A stretch of DNA of 64,000 nt, from assembly GCA_022376925.1 (NCBI GenBank), contig JAIOJX010000032.1:173129979-173193978 (forward strand). The letters run 5' to 3'. Shown one piece after another: positions 22,087-33,562 of the stretch. The position numbers and the translations under genes are program-made. A model generated the notes under the pieces. The model had not been told where the DNA came from, did no database searches, and worked only from the letters and a program-made list of their open reading frames with translations. How positions within the stretch are numbered: the first letter of the stretch is position 1; the number at the start of each line of letters is the position of its first letter. The stretch comes from Tragulus kanchil. Taxonomy: Eukaryota; Chordata; Mammalia; Artiodactyla; Tragulidae.

Positions 22087-23081
22087 AAAATAGGAAAAGG
22101 AACTAAGAACAGATAGGCCAAATCAGTATTAGGATAATCCATTGAAACCTAACCATAATAATCATCATACTGAACACATATCATCTAAACTCTCCAATTA
22201 GAAAGCAGAGACTGTCATATAAGATGAACAAGCAAGACTCAACTATATGGTATGTGCAAGAAACCCATTCTAAGGCTACAGGCACAGAAAGATTCACAGC
22301 AACATATGTAAAGAAAGATACAGTGTAGTAACACATCAAAAGAAAGCGGAAGTGCCTGTGCTGGAAACGCACAAAGTAGATTTAAGAGGAAAGAATATCT
22401 CTAGGAATAAAGAGCGTAGTTTCATAGTGATAAAGACTTTAATTCCTCAAAAGTTAATCTTGAGAACGATCTAATGTTTATCATACCTAATAATAACACT
22501 TCAAAATGCATGATGCCAGAGCTGACAACACTGCAAAGAGAAATAAAAAATCCACAATTAGAAATAAAAAATCCACAATTAGACCTGTTGGAGATTTCAG
22601 CACTATTCTCTCGATAATTGATAGAAGAGACAGAAAATCAGGAGGAAACAGAAGATCTGAACAATGGTATCAGTGGACTTGACACTTATAAACCACCACT
22701 CAACAAAGGCAAATTCCTTTTAAATGCACACAAAACATTAGCAAGCCTCAATTAATTTTAATGAACTGAAATCCTACAAAGTGTGTTCTCCTATCACAAT
22801 GGAATTAAATTAGAAATCAATAACAGAGAGATGCCTAGATATCACCAAACATGTGGACACCAAACCACACACTCTTAAGCAAACCATGGGTCAAAAAAGA
22901 AACCACAATGGAAATTAGAGAATATTTTAGTCTGAGTACAGTGAAAACAGCATACAAAAGTGTGTGGGGTGATGCTCAGGTGATGGTTGGAGGGAAAGTC
23001 CCGGCACTACCTGCTTATATAGAAAAGAAGAAAAGCCTCAAATTAGTGGCAACAGTTTTCACCTTAAGAAGCCGAGAAGAG
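22087..23081 (+). mobile_element. Ancient L1M LINE, ORF2 endonuclease (D5 copy)
   Basis: Repeats the L1M ORF2 text of 21001-21992. Beyond the SINE that follows, L1M resumes at about 23246 with the next ORF2 segment. Confidence 0.8.
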
Positions 23082-23258
23082 GGCTTCCCTTGTGGCTCAG
23101 TGGATAAGAACCCGTCTGCGAATGCAGGAGACACAGGTTTGATCCCTGAACCAGGAAGATCCCATATACCACAGAGCAGCTAAACCCACACATCAACAAA
23201 GACCCAGCACAGCCAAAAATAAATAAAGTTTTAAAAAAAAAAAAAGAAGAAGAAGAAG
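23082..23258 (+). repeat. Bov-tA-like SINE with A-tail and GAA run
   Basis: Starts GGGCTTCCCTTGTGGCTCAG, followed by the GATCCCTGAACCAGGAAGATC block, an A-run at 23233-23245 and (GAA)n. A near-perfect flanking repeat (GAAGCCGAGAAGA left, GAAGCTGGAGAAGA right) marks the target-site duplication in L1M. Confidence 0.88.
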
Positions 23259-23387
23259 CTGGAGAAGACCCCAAAATAGGCAGAAGAAAGGAAATTACAG
23301 AAAACAGAAACAAATGAAACAGAAAACATTCCAACAATATGAGAAAATCAATGAAGACAAAAGTAAGGTCTTGAACTTTATTTATCA
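23246..23387 (+). mobile_element. Ancient L1M LINE, ORF2 between endonuclease and RT
   Basis: CCCAAAATAGGCAGAAGAAA, GGAAATTACAG and GAGAAAATCAATGAAGAC are the ORF2 blocks that directly follow those before the SINE. The element is therefore continuous across it. Confidence 0.75.
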
Positions 23388-23640
23388 AAGTTCCAGAAAC
23401 AACAAAGGCTGGTGAGGGTGTGGAGAGAAGGGCGCCTCCTGCACTGGTGTGGGAATGTAAACGGGTGCAGCCACTACAGGGAACTGTTCACCTTCACTGA
23501 AACTGTCACAGAATTGTTAATTGTCTATACCCCAATAAAAATGGTTTGGGTGTAAAAAATACAAATAAATAAATAAAATTAATAAATTAATAAACTTGAC
23601 AAGATATTTGCAAGCTGGAGTCAATAAAGTATAAAAAGAA
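23388..23640 (+). mobile_element. Short L1 3' fragment and AAAT-rich tail
   Basis: GCTGGTGAGGGTGTGGAGAG and GGTGTGGGAATGTAAACGGG are L1 3' blocks. The text then skips to an L1-type end, TACCCCAATAAAAATGG, and an (AAAT)n/(TTAA)n run near 23555-23600. It is an internally deleted L1 end inserted in the L1M. Confidence 0.7.
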
Positions 23641-24165
23641 TCAAAGTAGGGTTTATCTCAGCTGTAACAAAACTAAACAGCATATTAAAAATGAGAGACA
23701 CCACTTTGTCAACAAAGGTCCATATAGTCAAAGCCACGGTTTTTCCAGTAGTCATGGACGGATGTGAGAGTTGGACCATGAAGAAGGCTGAGCGCCGAAG
23801 AACTGATGCTTTTGAATTGTGGTGCAGAAGATTCTTGACTCTTGGACTGCAAGGAGATCAAACCAATCAATCCTAAAGGAAATCAACCCTGACTATTCAC
23901 TGGAAGGACTGATGCTGAAGCTGAAGCTCCAATGCTACGCCCACCGGATGCGAAGAACCAACTCTTTGAAAAAGACCCTGATGCTGGGGAAGACCGAAGG
24001 CAAAAGGAGAGGGGGTGGCGGAGGAGGAGGTGGTTAGAGAGCATCAGTGGCTCACTGGACCTGGATCTGAGCAAACTCTGGAAGACCGTAAAGGGTAGAG
24101 AGGCCTGACGTGCTGCGGTCCACAGGGCTGCCACGAGTCGGACACAGCTTAGCAACAGCAGCAAT
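23641..24165 (+). mobile_element. BovB LINE 3' end
   Basis: Plus-strand BovB. The C-terminal RT code is readable in one frame for about 60 codons (23819-24010, with EINPDYSLEGLMLKLKLQ) until a (GGA/GGC)-rich patch near 24008-24035. It ends CACGAGTCGGACACAGCTTA, GCAACAGCAGC. D6 begins immediately after, and L1M ORF2 text follows. Confidence 0.9.
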
Positions 24166-25170
24166 ATGAAATTGGCTTAACATATGAAACTCAATCTGTG
24201 ACTCAGCATTCTGACTAAAACTAAAATATGTGTGTGTATATATGATCATATGGCCATCTTAATAGATACAAAAAATTTTTTTGACAAATTTCAACTTTTG
24301 TTCCTAATAGTAAACTAGGAACAAAAAAGAAACTTTTTTTTGGTCACCTGGGGTGGCATACAGGAACACAGATTCAACCATGCCTGCGACCGCGGAGGTG
24401 CAGACTCTTAAGGACTGGACCTCCAGGGAAGTCCTAGAAAGGAACTTTCTTAACCTGATAAAAGACATCAAAGAGAAAACATAATGGCTTAATGCCAAGT
24501 TACGTTAATTGTAAAGAATTACATGTTTGCCCCAAACACAGAGAACAAGGTACGGGGGTCGCTTCTTACCACCTCTATCCAACGCTGTCATGGAGGTCTG
24601 GGCTAGTGCAGTAAGCGAAGAAAACAAGCCAAAAATCATACCAACAGTAAAGAAAGAAGTGAAACTATCCTTTACATGCAGATGGCATGGTCACCTGAGT
24701 AAACATTTCTAAGGAATTTATACACAAAAAAGAGATATGAGAACTAATGTGTGAGATTAGCAAGAAAGCCAGATACAAAGCCAGTTGTATTTCTACATGC
24801 TAACAACAAACAACAGGCTACAAACAATTAGCTGAGAAAGATTTTTTAACCACAATGAATACAAATTATTTTTAAATGTGATAACATGGACTTTATCAAA
24901 TATGGAAACATGACTCTTCAAAAGCCAGTTTTAAGAAAGTTAAAAGGCAAGGAAAAGCCTGGTAAGAATTATTTCTAAAAAGCCTGGTAAAGAGTATCTG
25001 TAAAACGGATCTTTGACAATGAACTCATGTTCAGAATATATGGAGAACACTTACAACTGAATAATAATAACCCAAACAATCCAACTAAGAAACAAACAAT
25101 TGAACAGACACTTCACTAAAGTTGATTCTTAGCATCATTCATCATTCAAAAAATGAGAATTAAAAGCACA
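24166..25170 (+). mobile_element. Ancient L1M LINE, ORF2 RT and beyond
   Basis: Follows the L1M RT domain in order: ATCATATGGCCATCTTAATA and GATACAAAAAATTTTTTTGA (the 'hlnrkgi/dka F' region), AACCTGATAAAAGACATC, GAGAACAAGGTACGGG, GTAGAACT-like text and GTTGTATTTCTACATGC. Frames are broken throughout. Repeated at 25272-26276 by D6. Confidence 0.75.
24342..24435 (-). repeat. CHR-type SINE fragment (antisense)
   Basis: The plus strand ends GACTGGACCTCCAGGGAAGTCC, the antisense of a SINE start, with a GACCGCGGAGGTGCAGACTC-type tRNA-like block before it. It is a 5' part only. L1M text around it (CTAGGAAC left, CTAGAAAGGAAC right) gives a possible target-site repeat. Confidence 0.75.
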
Positions 25171-25447
25171 AACAGCTCATGCAGCTCAATATCAAAAACA
25201 ACACAAGCAAAATATGGGCAGGAGACCCAAACAGAGATTTCTCCAAAGACATACAGATGACCAACAAACACATGAAATTGGCTTAACATATGAAACTCAA
25301 TCTGTGACTCAGCATTCTGACTAAAACTAAAATATGTGTGTGTATATATGATCATATGGCCATCTTAATAGATACAAAAAATTTTTTTGACAAATTTCAA
25401 CTTTTGTTCCTAATAGTAAACTAGGAACAAAAAAGAAACTTTTTTTT

Positions 25448-25541
25448 GGTCACCTGGGGTGGCATACAGGAACACAGATTCAACCATGCCTGCGACCGCG
25501 GAGGTGCAGACTCTTAAGGACTGGACCTCCAGGGAAGTCCT
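25448..25541 (-). repeat. CHR-type SINE fragment, D6 copy
   Basis: Second appearance, at offset 1106, of the SINE fragment at 24342. Not independent. Confidence 0.75.
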
Positions 25542-26275
25542 AGAAAGGAACTTTCTTAACCTGATAAAAGACATCAAAGAGAAAACATAATGGCTTAATG
25601 CCAAGTTACGTTAATTGTAAAGAATTACATGTTTGCCCCAAACACAGAGAACAAGGTACGGGGGTCGCTTCTTACCACCTCTATCCAACGCTGTCATGGA
25701 GGTCTGGGCTAGTGCAGTAAGCGAAGAAAACAAGCCAAAAATCATACCAACAGTAAAGAAAGAAGTGAAACTATCCTTTACATGCAGATGGCATGGTCAC
25801 CTGAGTAAACATTTCTAAGGAATTTATACACAAAAAAGAGATATGAGAACTAATGTGTGAGATTAGCAAGAAAGCCAGATACAAAGCCAGTTGTATTTCT
25901 ACATGCTAACAACAAACAACAGGCTACAAACAATTAGCTGAGAAAGATTTTTTAACCACAATGAATACAAATTATTTTTAAATGTGATAACATGGACTTT
26001 ATCAAATATGGAAACATGACTCTTCAAAAGCCAGTTTTAAGAAAGTTAAAAGGCAAGGAAAAGCCTGGTAAGAATTATTTCTAAAAAGCCTGGTAAAGAG
26101 TATCTGTAAAACGGATCTTTGACAATGAACTCATGTTCAGAATATATGGAGAACACTTACAACTGAATAATAATAACCCAAACAATCCAACTAAGAAACA
26201 AACAATTGAACAGACACTTCACTAAAGTTGATTCTTAGCATCATTCATCATTCAAAAAATGAGAATTAAAAGCAC

Positions 26276-26401
26276 AAACAGCTCATGCAGCTCAATATCA
26301 AAAAAACAACACAAGCAAAATATGGGCAGGAGACCCAAACAGAGATTTCTCCAAAGACATACAGATGACCAACAAACACATGAAAAAACCCTCAGCATCA
26401 G
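26276..26401 (+). mobile_element. Younger L1, left part of nested insertion
   Basis: After the old L1M text AATGAGAATTAAAAGCACA the sequence changes to young-type L1 ORF2 text: GCTCAATATCAAAAAAACAA, GCAGGAGACCCAAACAGAG, CCAAAGACATACAGATGACC. It is broken at 26402 by BovB and resumes at 29495. The same start is seen at 25170 in the D6 left copy. Confidence 0.8.
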
Positions 26402-29400
26402 TAATTATTGTTATTGTTGTTCAGTTACTAAGTCATGTCCTACTCTTTGTGAATCCATGCACTGCAGCACGCCAGGCTTCCCTGTCCTTCACCATCTCCT
26501 GGAGTTTGCTCAGACTCCTATCCATTGAGCTGATGATGCCATCCAATCAAATCACCCTCTGTCACCCCCTTCTCCTCCTGCCCTCAATCCTTCCCAGCAT
26601 CAGGGTCTTTTCCAATGAGCATCCGGTGGCCAAAGTACTGGAGCTTCAGCTTCTGCATCAGTCCTTCAAATGAATATTCAGGGGTGATTTCCTTTAGGAT
26701 GGACTGATTTGGCCTTGCAGTCCAAGGGGCTCTCAAGAGTCTTCTCCAGCACCACAGTTCAAAAGAAGGCATTTTTCAGCACTCTCACATCTACACATGA
26801 CTGCTGGAAAAACTATAGCTTTGACTATATGGACCTTTGTTGGCACACTGTCTAGGTTTGTCATAACTTTTCCTCCAAAGAGCAGGATCTTTTAAATTTG
26901 TGCTTACATTCACTGACTGCATTGATTTTGAAGTCCCCCCAAAATAAAATCTGTCACTACTTCCACTTGTTCAACCCTCTATTGGCCATGAAGTGATGGG
27001 ATCAAGTGCCATGATCGTAGTGTTTTGAATGCTGAGTTTTAAGCCCACTTTCTGCCATTAGGGAGGTATCTGCATATCTGAGGTTACTGATATTTCTCCT
27101 GGCAATCTTGATTCCAGCTTGTGCGTCATCCAGCCTGGCATTTCACATGATGTGCTCTTCACAGAAGTTAAATAAGCAGGGTGACAGTATGCGGCCTTGA
27201 CATGCTCCCAATTCTGAGTCAGTCCATTGTTCCACGTCCAGTTCTAACTGTTGCTTCTTGTCCTGCATACAGGTTTCTCGGGGGACAAGAGGTCTAATAT
27301 TGCCGTGTCTTTAAGAATCTCCCACAATTTGTTGTGGTCCACACGGTAAAAGGCTTTCATGTAGTCAATAGATAAAAGATATTTTTCTGGAATTCTCTTG
27401 TTTATTATATGATCCAACAAATGTTGGCAATTTAATCTCTGGTTCCTCTGCCTTTTCTAAATCCAACTTGTATATCTAGAAGCTTTCGGTTCACTGTTGA
27501 AACCTAGCTTAAAGAATTTTGAACATCATTGTGACAGCATGTGAAATGAGCACAATCATGGTAGTTTGGACATTCTTTGGCATTGGAATGAAAACTGACT
27601 TTTTCCAGTCCTGTGGCCACTGCTGAGTTTTCCAAATTTGCTGGCATAGTGACTGCAGCACTTTAACAGCGTCATCTTTTAGGATTTGAATAGCTCAGCT
27701 GGAATTCCATCACCTCCACTAGCTTTGGTCATTGTAATGCCTCCTAAGGCCCACTGGACTTCCCACTCCAGGTGTCTGTAGCTAAGTGACGACACTCCAT
27801 GGCAATCTGGGTCATTAAGACCTTTTTTGGGATAGTTCTGTGTATTCTTCCCACTTCTTAATCTCTTCTGCCTCGGTTATGCCTTTGCCATTTCTGCCCT
27901 TTATTATGCCCATCTTTGCATGAAATGCTTCCTGGTATCTCCAATTACCTTGAAGAGACAGTCTTTCCCCTTCTGTTGGTCTCCTCTATTTTTTCGTGCC
28001 ATTCACGAAAGAAGGCTTTTCCATCTCTCCTTGCTGGTCTCTGGAACTCCACACTCAGTTGGATATACCTCTCCCTTTCTTTGCCTTTCGCTTCTTCCCT
28101 CAGCTCTTCGTAAGCCTCCTCAGACGACGACTGTGCCTTCTTGCACTTCTTTCTCTTGGGGATGGTCTTGGTCCCCGCCTCCTCGACAGTGAGTTGAGCC
28201 TCCCTCCATAGTCCTTTGGGCGCGCTGTCTAGCAGATGTAATCCTGGAGTCTATCCATCACTTTCACTGGATAATCATAAGGGACTCGATTTAGGTCACA
28301 CGGCGATGGTCTAGTGGGGTTCCCCACTTTCTTCAATTTCAGCCTGAATTTTGCAATAAGGAGCTCATGACTGAAGCCACAGTCAGCTCCAGGTTTTTTT
28401 ATTGCTGACCGTGTAGAGTGTCTCTAGCGTTGGCTACGAAGAATATGATCGATCTGGTTTTGGTGTTAACCAGCGGATGACGTTCACATGTAGTCATCTC
28501 TTGTGTTGCTGGAAGCGGGTGCTTGCTATCACCAGTTTGTTCTCTTGGCAAAACTCTGTTAACCTTTGCCCTACTTCATTTTGTCCTCCAAGGCCAGACT
28601 TGCTTGTTACTCCAGGTCTCTCTTGACTTCCTCTTTGGGCATTCCAATCCCCTGTAATGAAAAGGACATCTTTTTTGGTGTTAGTTCTAGAAGGTCTTAT
28701 AGGTCTTCTGGAACCAGTCAACTTCAGCATCTTAGCCTTGGTGGCTTAGGCGTCGTCTTGGATGACTGTGATGTTGGTTTGCCTTGGAAACAACCCAAGA
28801 TCATTCTGTCGTTTTGCAGACATTAGACAAGTACTGCATTTCAGACTCTTGTTGACTATGGGAGCTACTCCATTTCTTCTAAGGGATTCTTGCCAAAAGT
28901 AGTAGATACAGTGGTCATCTCAATCGCATGCGCCCATCCCCTTCCATTTTAGTTCACTGATTCACACCGATGTTCGATCTTGCCACTTCCTGCTTGACCA
29001 CGTCCAATTTACCTTGATTCCTGGACCTAACGTTCCAGGTTCCTGTGCAGGACTGTTCACAGCACTGGACTTGACTTTTCCCACCAGATACATCCACAGC
29101 CAAGCATCATTCCACTCTGGCCGCGTTGCAGCAGTCTTTCTGGAGGTCTTTCTCCATTGCCCTGGGGGGCACGTCTTCCGGTGTCCTCTTTTTGCCTTTT
29201 ATACTGTGTATGGGATTCTCAAGGCAGGAATAAGGAAGTAGCTCGCCACCCCTTTTCCAGTGCACCCCGTTTTGCAGAAGCTCCCCACCATGACCCAGCC
29301 ATCTGGAGTGCCCTGCACAGCACGGCCCACGGCCTCCTGAGTCACACAGGCCTGTGATCCAGGGGGTCACTTTGGTCAGCTTTCTGAGTTTGTGGTTTTC

Positions 29401-29494
29401 ATCCTGGGGCTGTGGGATTACAGTTCTTGCTTCTCCTGTCTGCCCTCTGATGATGAGGGTCAGAGGCTTGTCCAAGCTTCCTCTATTAGAGACA
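26402..29494 (-). mobile_element. Near full-length BovB (RTE) LINE, decayed
   Basis: Largest BovB here, about 3.1 kb on the minus strand. Its 3' end is at 26402 (GTTATTGTTGTTCAGTTACT), RT text follows to about 28300, and the APE-type endonuclease lies at about 28300-28760. A 78-codon open stretch (28494-28730) carries the GDWNAQRGSQE motif of that domain. The RT active-site region near 27060-27100 reads NLRYADTSLMAE, with a 4-base loss where YADD continues, so it is dead. The 5' end near 29405-29490 has the antisense of the family's CATCAGAGGGCAGACAG-like start. It is inserted in a younger L1, whose text resumes at 29495. Confidence 0.92.
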
Positions 29495-29696
29495 TGTAAG
29501 TTAAAACTACAATGAGGTCTCACCGCACACAGGCAAGAACAGCCGTCATCCAAAAATCTACAAACAATAAATGTCGGAGAGAGGGTGGAGAAAAGGGAAT
29601 CATCTTACACCATTGGTGGGAATGTACACTGATACAACCACTACGGAGAACAGTACGGAGGTTCCTTAAAAAGCCAAAAATAGAGCTACCATTGCA
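29495..29696 (+). mobile_element. Younger L1 ORF2 C-terminal part, after BovB
   Basis: CTACAATGAGGTCTCACCGC, ATCTACAAACAATAAATG, GTGGGAATGTACACTGATAC: the next L1 blocks after those at 26276-26401, so the L1 was intact before BovB entered. Repeated at 30604-30805. Confidence 0.85.
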
Positions 29697-29918
29697 TGCA
29701 TGCTAAGTCGCTTCAGTTGGGTCCGATTCTGAGACCCCGTGGACTGCAGCCCGCCAGGCTCCTCTGTCCACGGGATTCTCAAGGCAAGGATACCGCAGTG
29801 GGTGGCCATGCCCTCCTCCAGGGGATCTTCCTGACTCAGGGACTGAACCCACGTCTCTTATGTCTCCTGCACTGGCGGGTGGGTTCTTTACCACTAGCGC
29901 TATCGAGGAAGCTCCTGT
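29697..29918 (-). repeat. Bov-tA SINE (antisense) inside L1
   Basis: TGCATGCTAAGTCGCTTCAG, GGACTGCAGCCCGCCAGGCT, and an end GGGTTCTTTACCACTAGCG. It interrupts the L1 between its AGAGCTACCATT and TATATACCCAGA blocks. Repeated at 30806-31027 by D7. Confidence 0.92.
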
Positions 29919-30494
29919 TATATACCCAGATGAAGCCCTGATTCCAAAATATAAACGCACCTCCGTGTCTACTGCAGCCGTGGGTACAACAGCCAGGACA
30001 CGGAGGCAACATAAATGTCCACGGACAGAAAAGTGAATAAAGAAGACAGAGCTCATATACAATGGAATATTACTCAGCCTTATAAAGGAACAAAATCAGG
30101 CCATTTGCAGAGATGTGGGTGGACCTGGAGAATGGCACACAGAGTGAACTAAGTCAGAAAGAGAAAAACCACCATTGTCTATTAATGCATATATGTGGAA
30201 TCTAGAAAACCGGTACAGATGAACCTATTTGCAAAGCAGAGATAGAGACTCAGAGAACAAACATATGGACCTCAAGGGGGAGCGAGGTGGGCTGGCCTAG
30301 GAGACTGATATTGACAACACCCACTACAACGTACAAAACAGGTAACTGATGAGGGCCCCCTGTGCGGCATAGGGAACGCTGCTCAGGGCTCTGTAGAGAC
30401 CTAAACGGGAAGGAAATCCAACACAAGGGGGCTCTATGTATAGGGACAGCTGATTCTCTTTGCTGTACAGCAGAAACTAACAGAACACTGGAAA
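29919..30494 (+). mobile_element. Younger ruminant L1, 3' end and 3'UTR
   Basis: GTGGAATATTACTCAGCC-type ORF2 end, then the ruminant L1 3'UTR (GATGAACCTATTTGCAAAGC, CAAAACAGGTAACTGATGAG, TTTGCTGTACAGCAGAAACT). It is truncated by the D7 join; the complete end is in the second copy at 31028-31640. Confidence 0.88.
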
Positions 30495-30805
30495 TCCCTA
30501 AAACACATAGATATGGGGCTGTGGGATTACAGTTCTTGCTTCTCCTGTCTGCCCTCTGATGATGAGGGTCAGAGGCTTGTCCAAGCTTCCTCTATTAGAG
30601 ACATGTAAGTTAAAACTACAATGAGGTCTCACCGCACACAGGCAAGAACAGCCGTCATCCAAAAATCTACAAACAATAAATGTCGGAGAGAGGGTGGAGA
30701 AAAGGGAATCATCTTACACCATTGGTGGGAATGTACACTGATACAACCACTACGGAGAACAGTACGGAGGTTCCTTAAAAAGCCAAAAATAGAGCTACCA
30801 TTGCA

Positions 30806-31027
30806 TGCATGCTAAGTCGCTTCAGTTGGGTCCGATTCTGAGACCCCGTGGACTGCAGCCCGCCAGGCTCCTCTGTCCACGGGATTCTCAAGGCAAGGAT
30901 ACCGCAGTGGGTGGCCATGCCCTCCTCCAGGGGATCTTCCTGACTCAGGGACTGAACCCACGTCTCTTATGTCTCCTGCACTGGCGGGTGGGTTCTTTAC
31001 CACTAGCGCTATCGAGGAAGCTCCTGT
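30806..31027 (-). repeat. Bov-tA SINE (antisense), D7 copy
   Basis: Second appearance, at offset 1109, of the SINE at 29697. Not an independent insertion. Confidence 0.92.
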
Positions 31028-31640
31028 TATATACCCAGATGAAGCCCTGATTCCAAAATATAAACGCACCTCCGTGTCTACTGCAGCCGTGGGTACAACA
31101 GCCAGGACACGGAGGCAACATAAATGTCCACGGACAGAAAAGTGAATAAAGAAGACAGAGCTCATATACAATGGAATATTACTCAGCCTTATAAAGGAAC
31201 AAAATCAGGCCATTTGCAGAGATGTGGGTGGACCTGGAGAATGGCACACAGAGTGAACTAAGTCAGAAAGAGAAAAACCACCATTGTCTATTAATGCATA
31301 TATGTGGAATCTAGAAAACCGGTACAGATGAACCTATTTGCAAAGCAGAGATAGAGACTCAGAGAACAAACATATGGACCTCAAGGGGGAGCGAGGTGGG
31401 CTGGCCTAGGAGACTGATATTGACAACACCCACTACAACGTACAAAACAGGTAACTGATGAGGGCCCCCTGTGCGGCATAGGGAACGCTGCTCAGGGCTC
31501 TGTAGAGACCTAAACGGGAAGGAAATCCAACACAAGGGGGCTCTATGTATAGGGACAGCTGATTCTCTTTGCTGTACAGCAGAAACTAACAGAACACTGG
31601 AAAGCCACGGTACTCCAACAAAAAACATTTTTCTGAAAAA
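31028..31640 (+). mobile_element. Younger L1 3'UTR to its 3' terminus
   Basis: Full end of the younger L1: ...ACTCCAACAAAAAACATTTTTC, then AAAAAGCACA. The AAAAGCACA that opens the L1M text on the right also precedes the L1 on the left (26265-26275), giving a visible target-site duplication in L1M. Confidence 0.85.
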
Positions 31641-32420
31641 GCACACTGAGATATCCGCACACACCCGTTATGAATGGCTAAAATTTAAAAGGCTGGCCAT
31701 ACTCCACGTTGGCAGGAATGTGGGGCAGCTGGATCTTTCACATTTAGCTGCTGGGAGTGTAAAATCGTGCAGCCACTTTGAAAATCCTTTGGCAGTTCCT
31801 TAACAAGTTAGAGATACACCTACCATCTGATCAAGCCATTCCACTCGGAGGTGTCTGCCCAAGAGAAATTAAAGCAATATGTCCACACACAAACCTGGAC
31901 CCGAACGTCCCTAGCAGCTTTGCTTTCAAAGCCAAAAACGTTGGAAAAACCCAAATGTCCATTAATTGGGACATGGATAAACAAATGATTGCATATGCCT
32001 ACAGTGGAATACGAATCAACAATAAAAAGAAATGAACTATTGATATACCCAACAGCGTGCATGAATCTCAGAATCATTATGCTGAGTGGAGGGAGCCAAA
32101 ATTACCTCAGCAAAAAAAGAAAAAAGTAGAAGGGAAAGAAAAGGAATACATACTGTAGGACTCTACTTATATAAAAACTCCAGGAAGAGCAGGCTAATCT
32201 CCAACGATAGAGAACAAATTGGGGGTTGCCTGGGGACAGGGGTGAAGTGATGGGCAACTTCCAAGAAGGCAAGAGGAAGCGCTGGCCGCCGATGGCAATG
32301 CTCTCTATCTTGATCGTGATGATGGCTCCCTGACATACATGTCGAAACTAGCAAATGGCCCAGTTTACATGTCAGACGATTATCGCAAGTCAATTGTAGC
32401 TCAGTGAAGCCTGTCAGAAA
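31641..32420 (+). mobile_element. Ancient L1M LINE, ORF2 end and 3' end
   Basis: Resumes the L1M exactly where the younger L1 entered: ATGAATGGCTAAAATTTAAA, GGGAGTGTAAAATCGTGCAG, CCAAATGTCCATTAATTGGG, GGGGTTGCCTGGGGACAGGG. It ends near 32420. The copy at 32783-33562 is from D8. Confidence 0.85.
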
Positions 32421-32782
32421 ACAACAGAAAAATCCCTTCCAACAACTTCTTCCACTCCATTCACCTGACCGTTCTGGCTGCAAGGATGGCTGGAAAGGGC
32501 AGTCCTTCTACGGGGCCTGGACCACCAAACCCCTGGACAAAGTTCTGTCTGGGAGGGAGGGAGCCGCCTGGCTGGGAGGCACCGGCAAGTGCATTCTCAG
32601 GATGAACACCTGCTGGGGATGGTGGAGGGGTCCCTGAGGCTGACCGGAGTCTGGGTGCCCCATCTAGCCCCATCCTCCTGCTCAGCAATTCAGATGTATA
32701 GGGACGTGCTTTGCTGTACAGCAGAAACTAACAGAACACTGGAAAGCCACGGTACTCCAACAAAAAACATTTTTCTGAAAAA

Positions 32783-33562
32783 GCACACTGAGATATCCGC
32801 ACACACCCGTTATGAATGGCTAAAATTTAAAAGGCTGGCCATACTCCACGTTGGCAGGAATGTGGGGCAGCTGGATCTTTCACATTTAGCTGCTGGGAGT
32901 GTAAAATCGTGCAGCCACTTTGAAAATCCTTTGGCAGTTCCTTAACAAGTTAGAGATACACCTACCATCTGATCAAGCCATTCCACTCGGAGGTGTCTGC
33001 CCAAGAGAAATTAAAGCAATATGTCCACACACAAACCTGGACCCGAACGTCCCTAGCAGCTTTGCTTTCAAAGCCAAAAACGTTGGAAAAACCCAAATGT
33101 CCATTAATTGGGACATGGATAAACAAATGATTGCATATGCCTACAGTGGAATACGAATCAACAATAAAAAGAAATGAACTATTGATATACCCAACAGCGT
33201 GCATGAATCTCAGAATCATTATGCTGAGTGGAGGGAGCCAAAATTACCTCAGCAAAAAAAGAAAAAAGTAGAAGGGAAAGAAAAGGAATACATACTGTAG
33301 GACTCTACTTATATAAAAACTCCAGGAAGAGCAGGCTAATCTCCAACGATAGAGAACAAATTGGGGGTTGCCTGGGGACAGGGGTGAAGTGATGGGCAAC
33401 TTCCAAGAAGGCAAGAGGAAGCGCTGGCCGCCGATGGCAATGCTCTCTATCTTGATCGTGATGATGGCTCCCTGACATACATGTCGAAACTAGCAAATGG
33501 CCCAGTTTACATGTCAGACGATTATCGCAAGTCAATTGTAGCTCAGTGAAGCCTGTCAGAAA
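32783..33562 (+). mobile_element. Ancient L1M 3' end, D8 copy
   Basis: Same text as 31641-32420 at offset 1142. After it the window leaves the AT-rich transposon block for GC-rich DNA. Confidence 0.85.

Larger units (their letters stand above)
21001..23141 (+). repeat. D5: ~1084-base direct tandem duplication
   Basis: Copy 1 is 21001-22057, with a degraded end to about 22084. Copy 2 is 22087-23141. The end of copy 1 is damaged: after ACACAGGTTTG it lacks about 45 bases of the SINE present in copy 2, then shows a remnant CAACAAAGACCCAG. Copy 2 has one A fewer in an A-run near 22094. Damage confined to the join fits poor-quality contig ends. Confidence 0.96.
24166..26377 (+). repeat. D6: 1106-base direct tandem duplication
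   Basis: Copy 1 is 24166-25271 and copy 2 is 25272-26377, joined at CCAACAAACAC|ATGAAATTGG. Near the end of copy 1 an A-run is two bases shorter (ATCAAAAACAAC) than in copy 2 (ATCAAAAAAACAAC). This is a homopolymer error at the contig edge. Confidence 0.97.
29405..31602 (+). repeat. D7: 1109-base direct tandem duplication
   Basis: Copy 1 is 29405-30494 and copy 2 is 30514-31602. Between them 30495-30513 is a non-matching 19-base filler after ...CACTGGAAA. The unit starts inside the BovB 5' end and ends inside the L1 3'UTR. It overlaps the start of D8. Confidence 0.97.

Noticed and set aside
21400..22570. CRISPR-like or regulatory short direct repeat (AATAAAAAATCCACAATTAG twice)
   Set aside because: It is a two-copy local repeat inside L1M ORF2, shown again by D5. 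There is no array structure, and the genome is eukaryotic.
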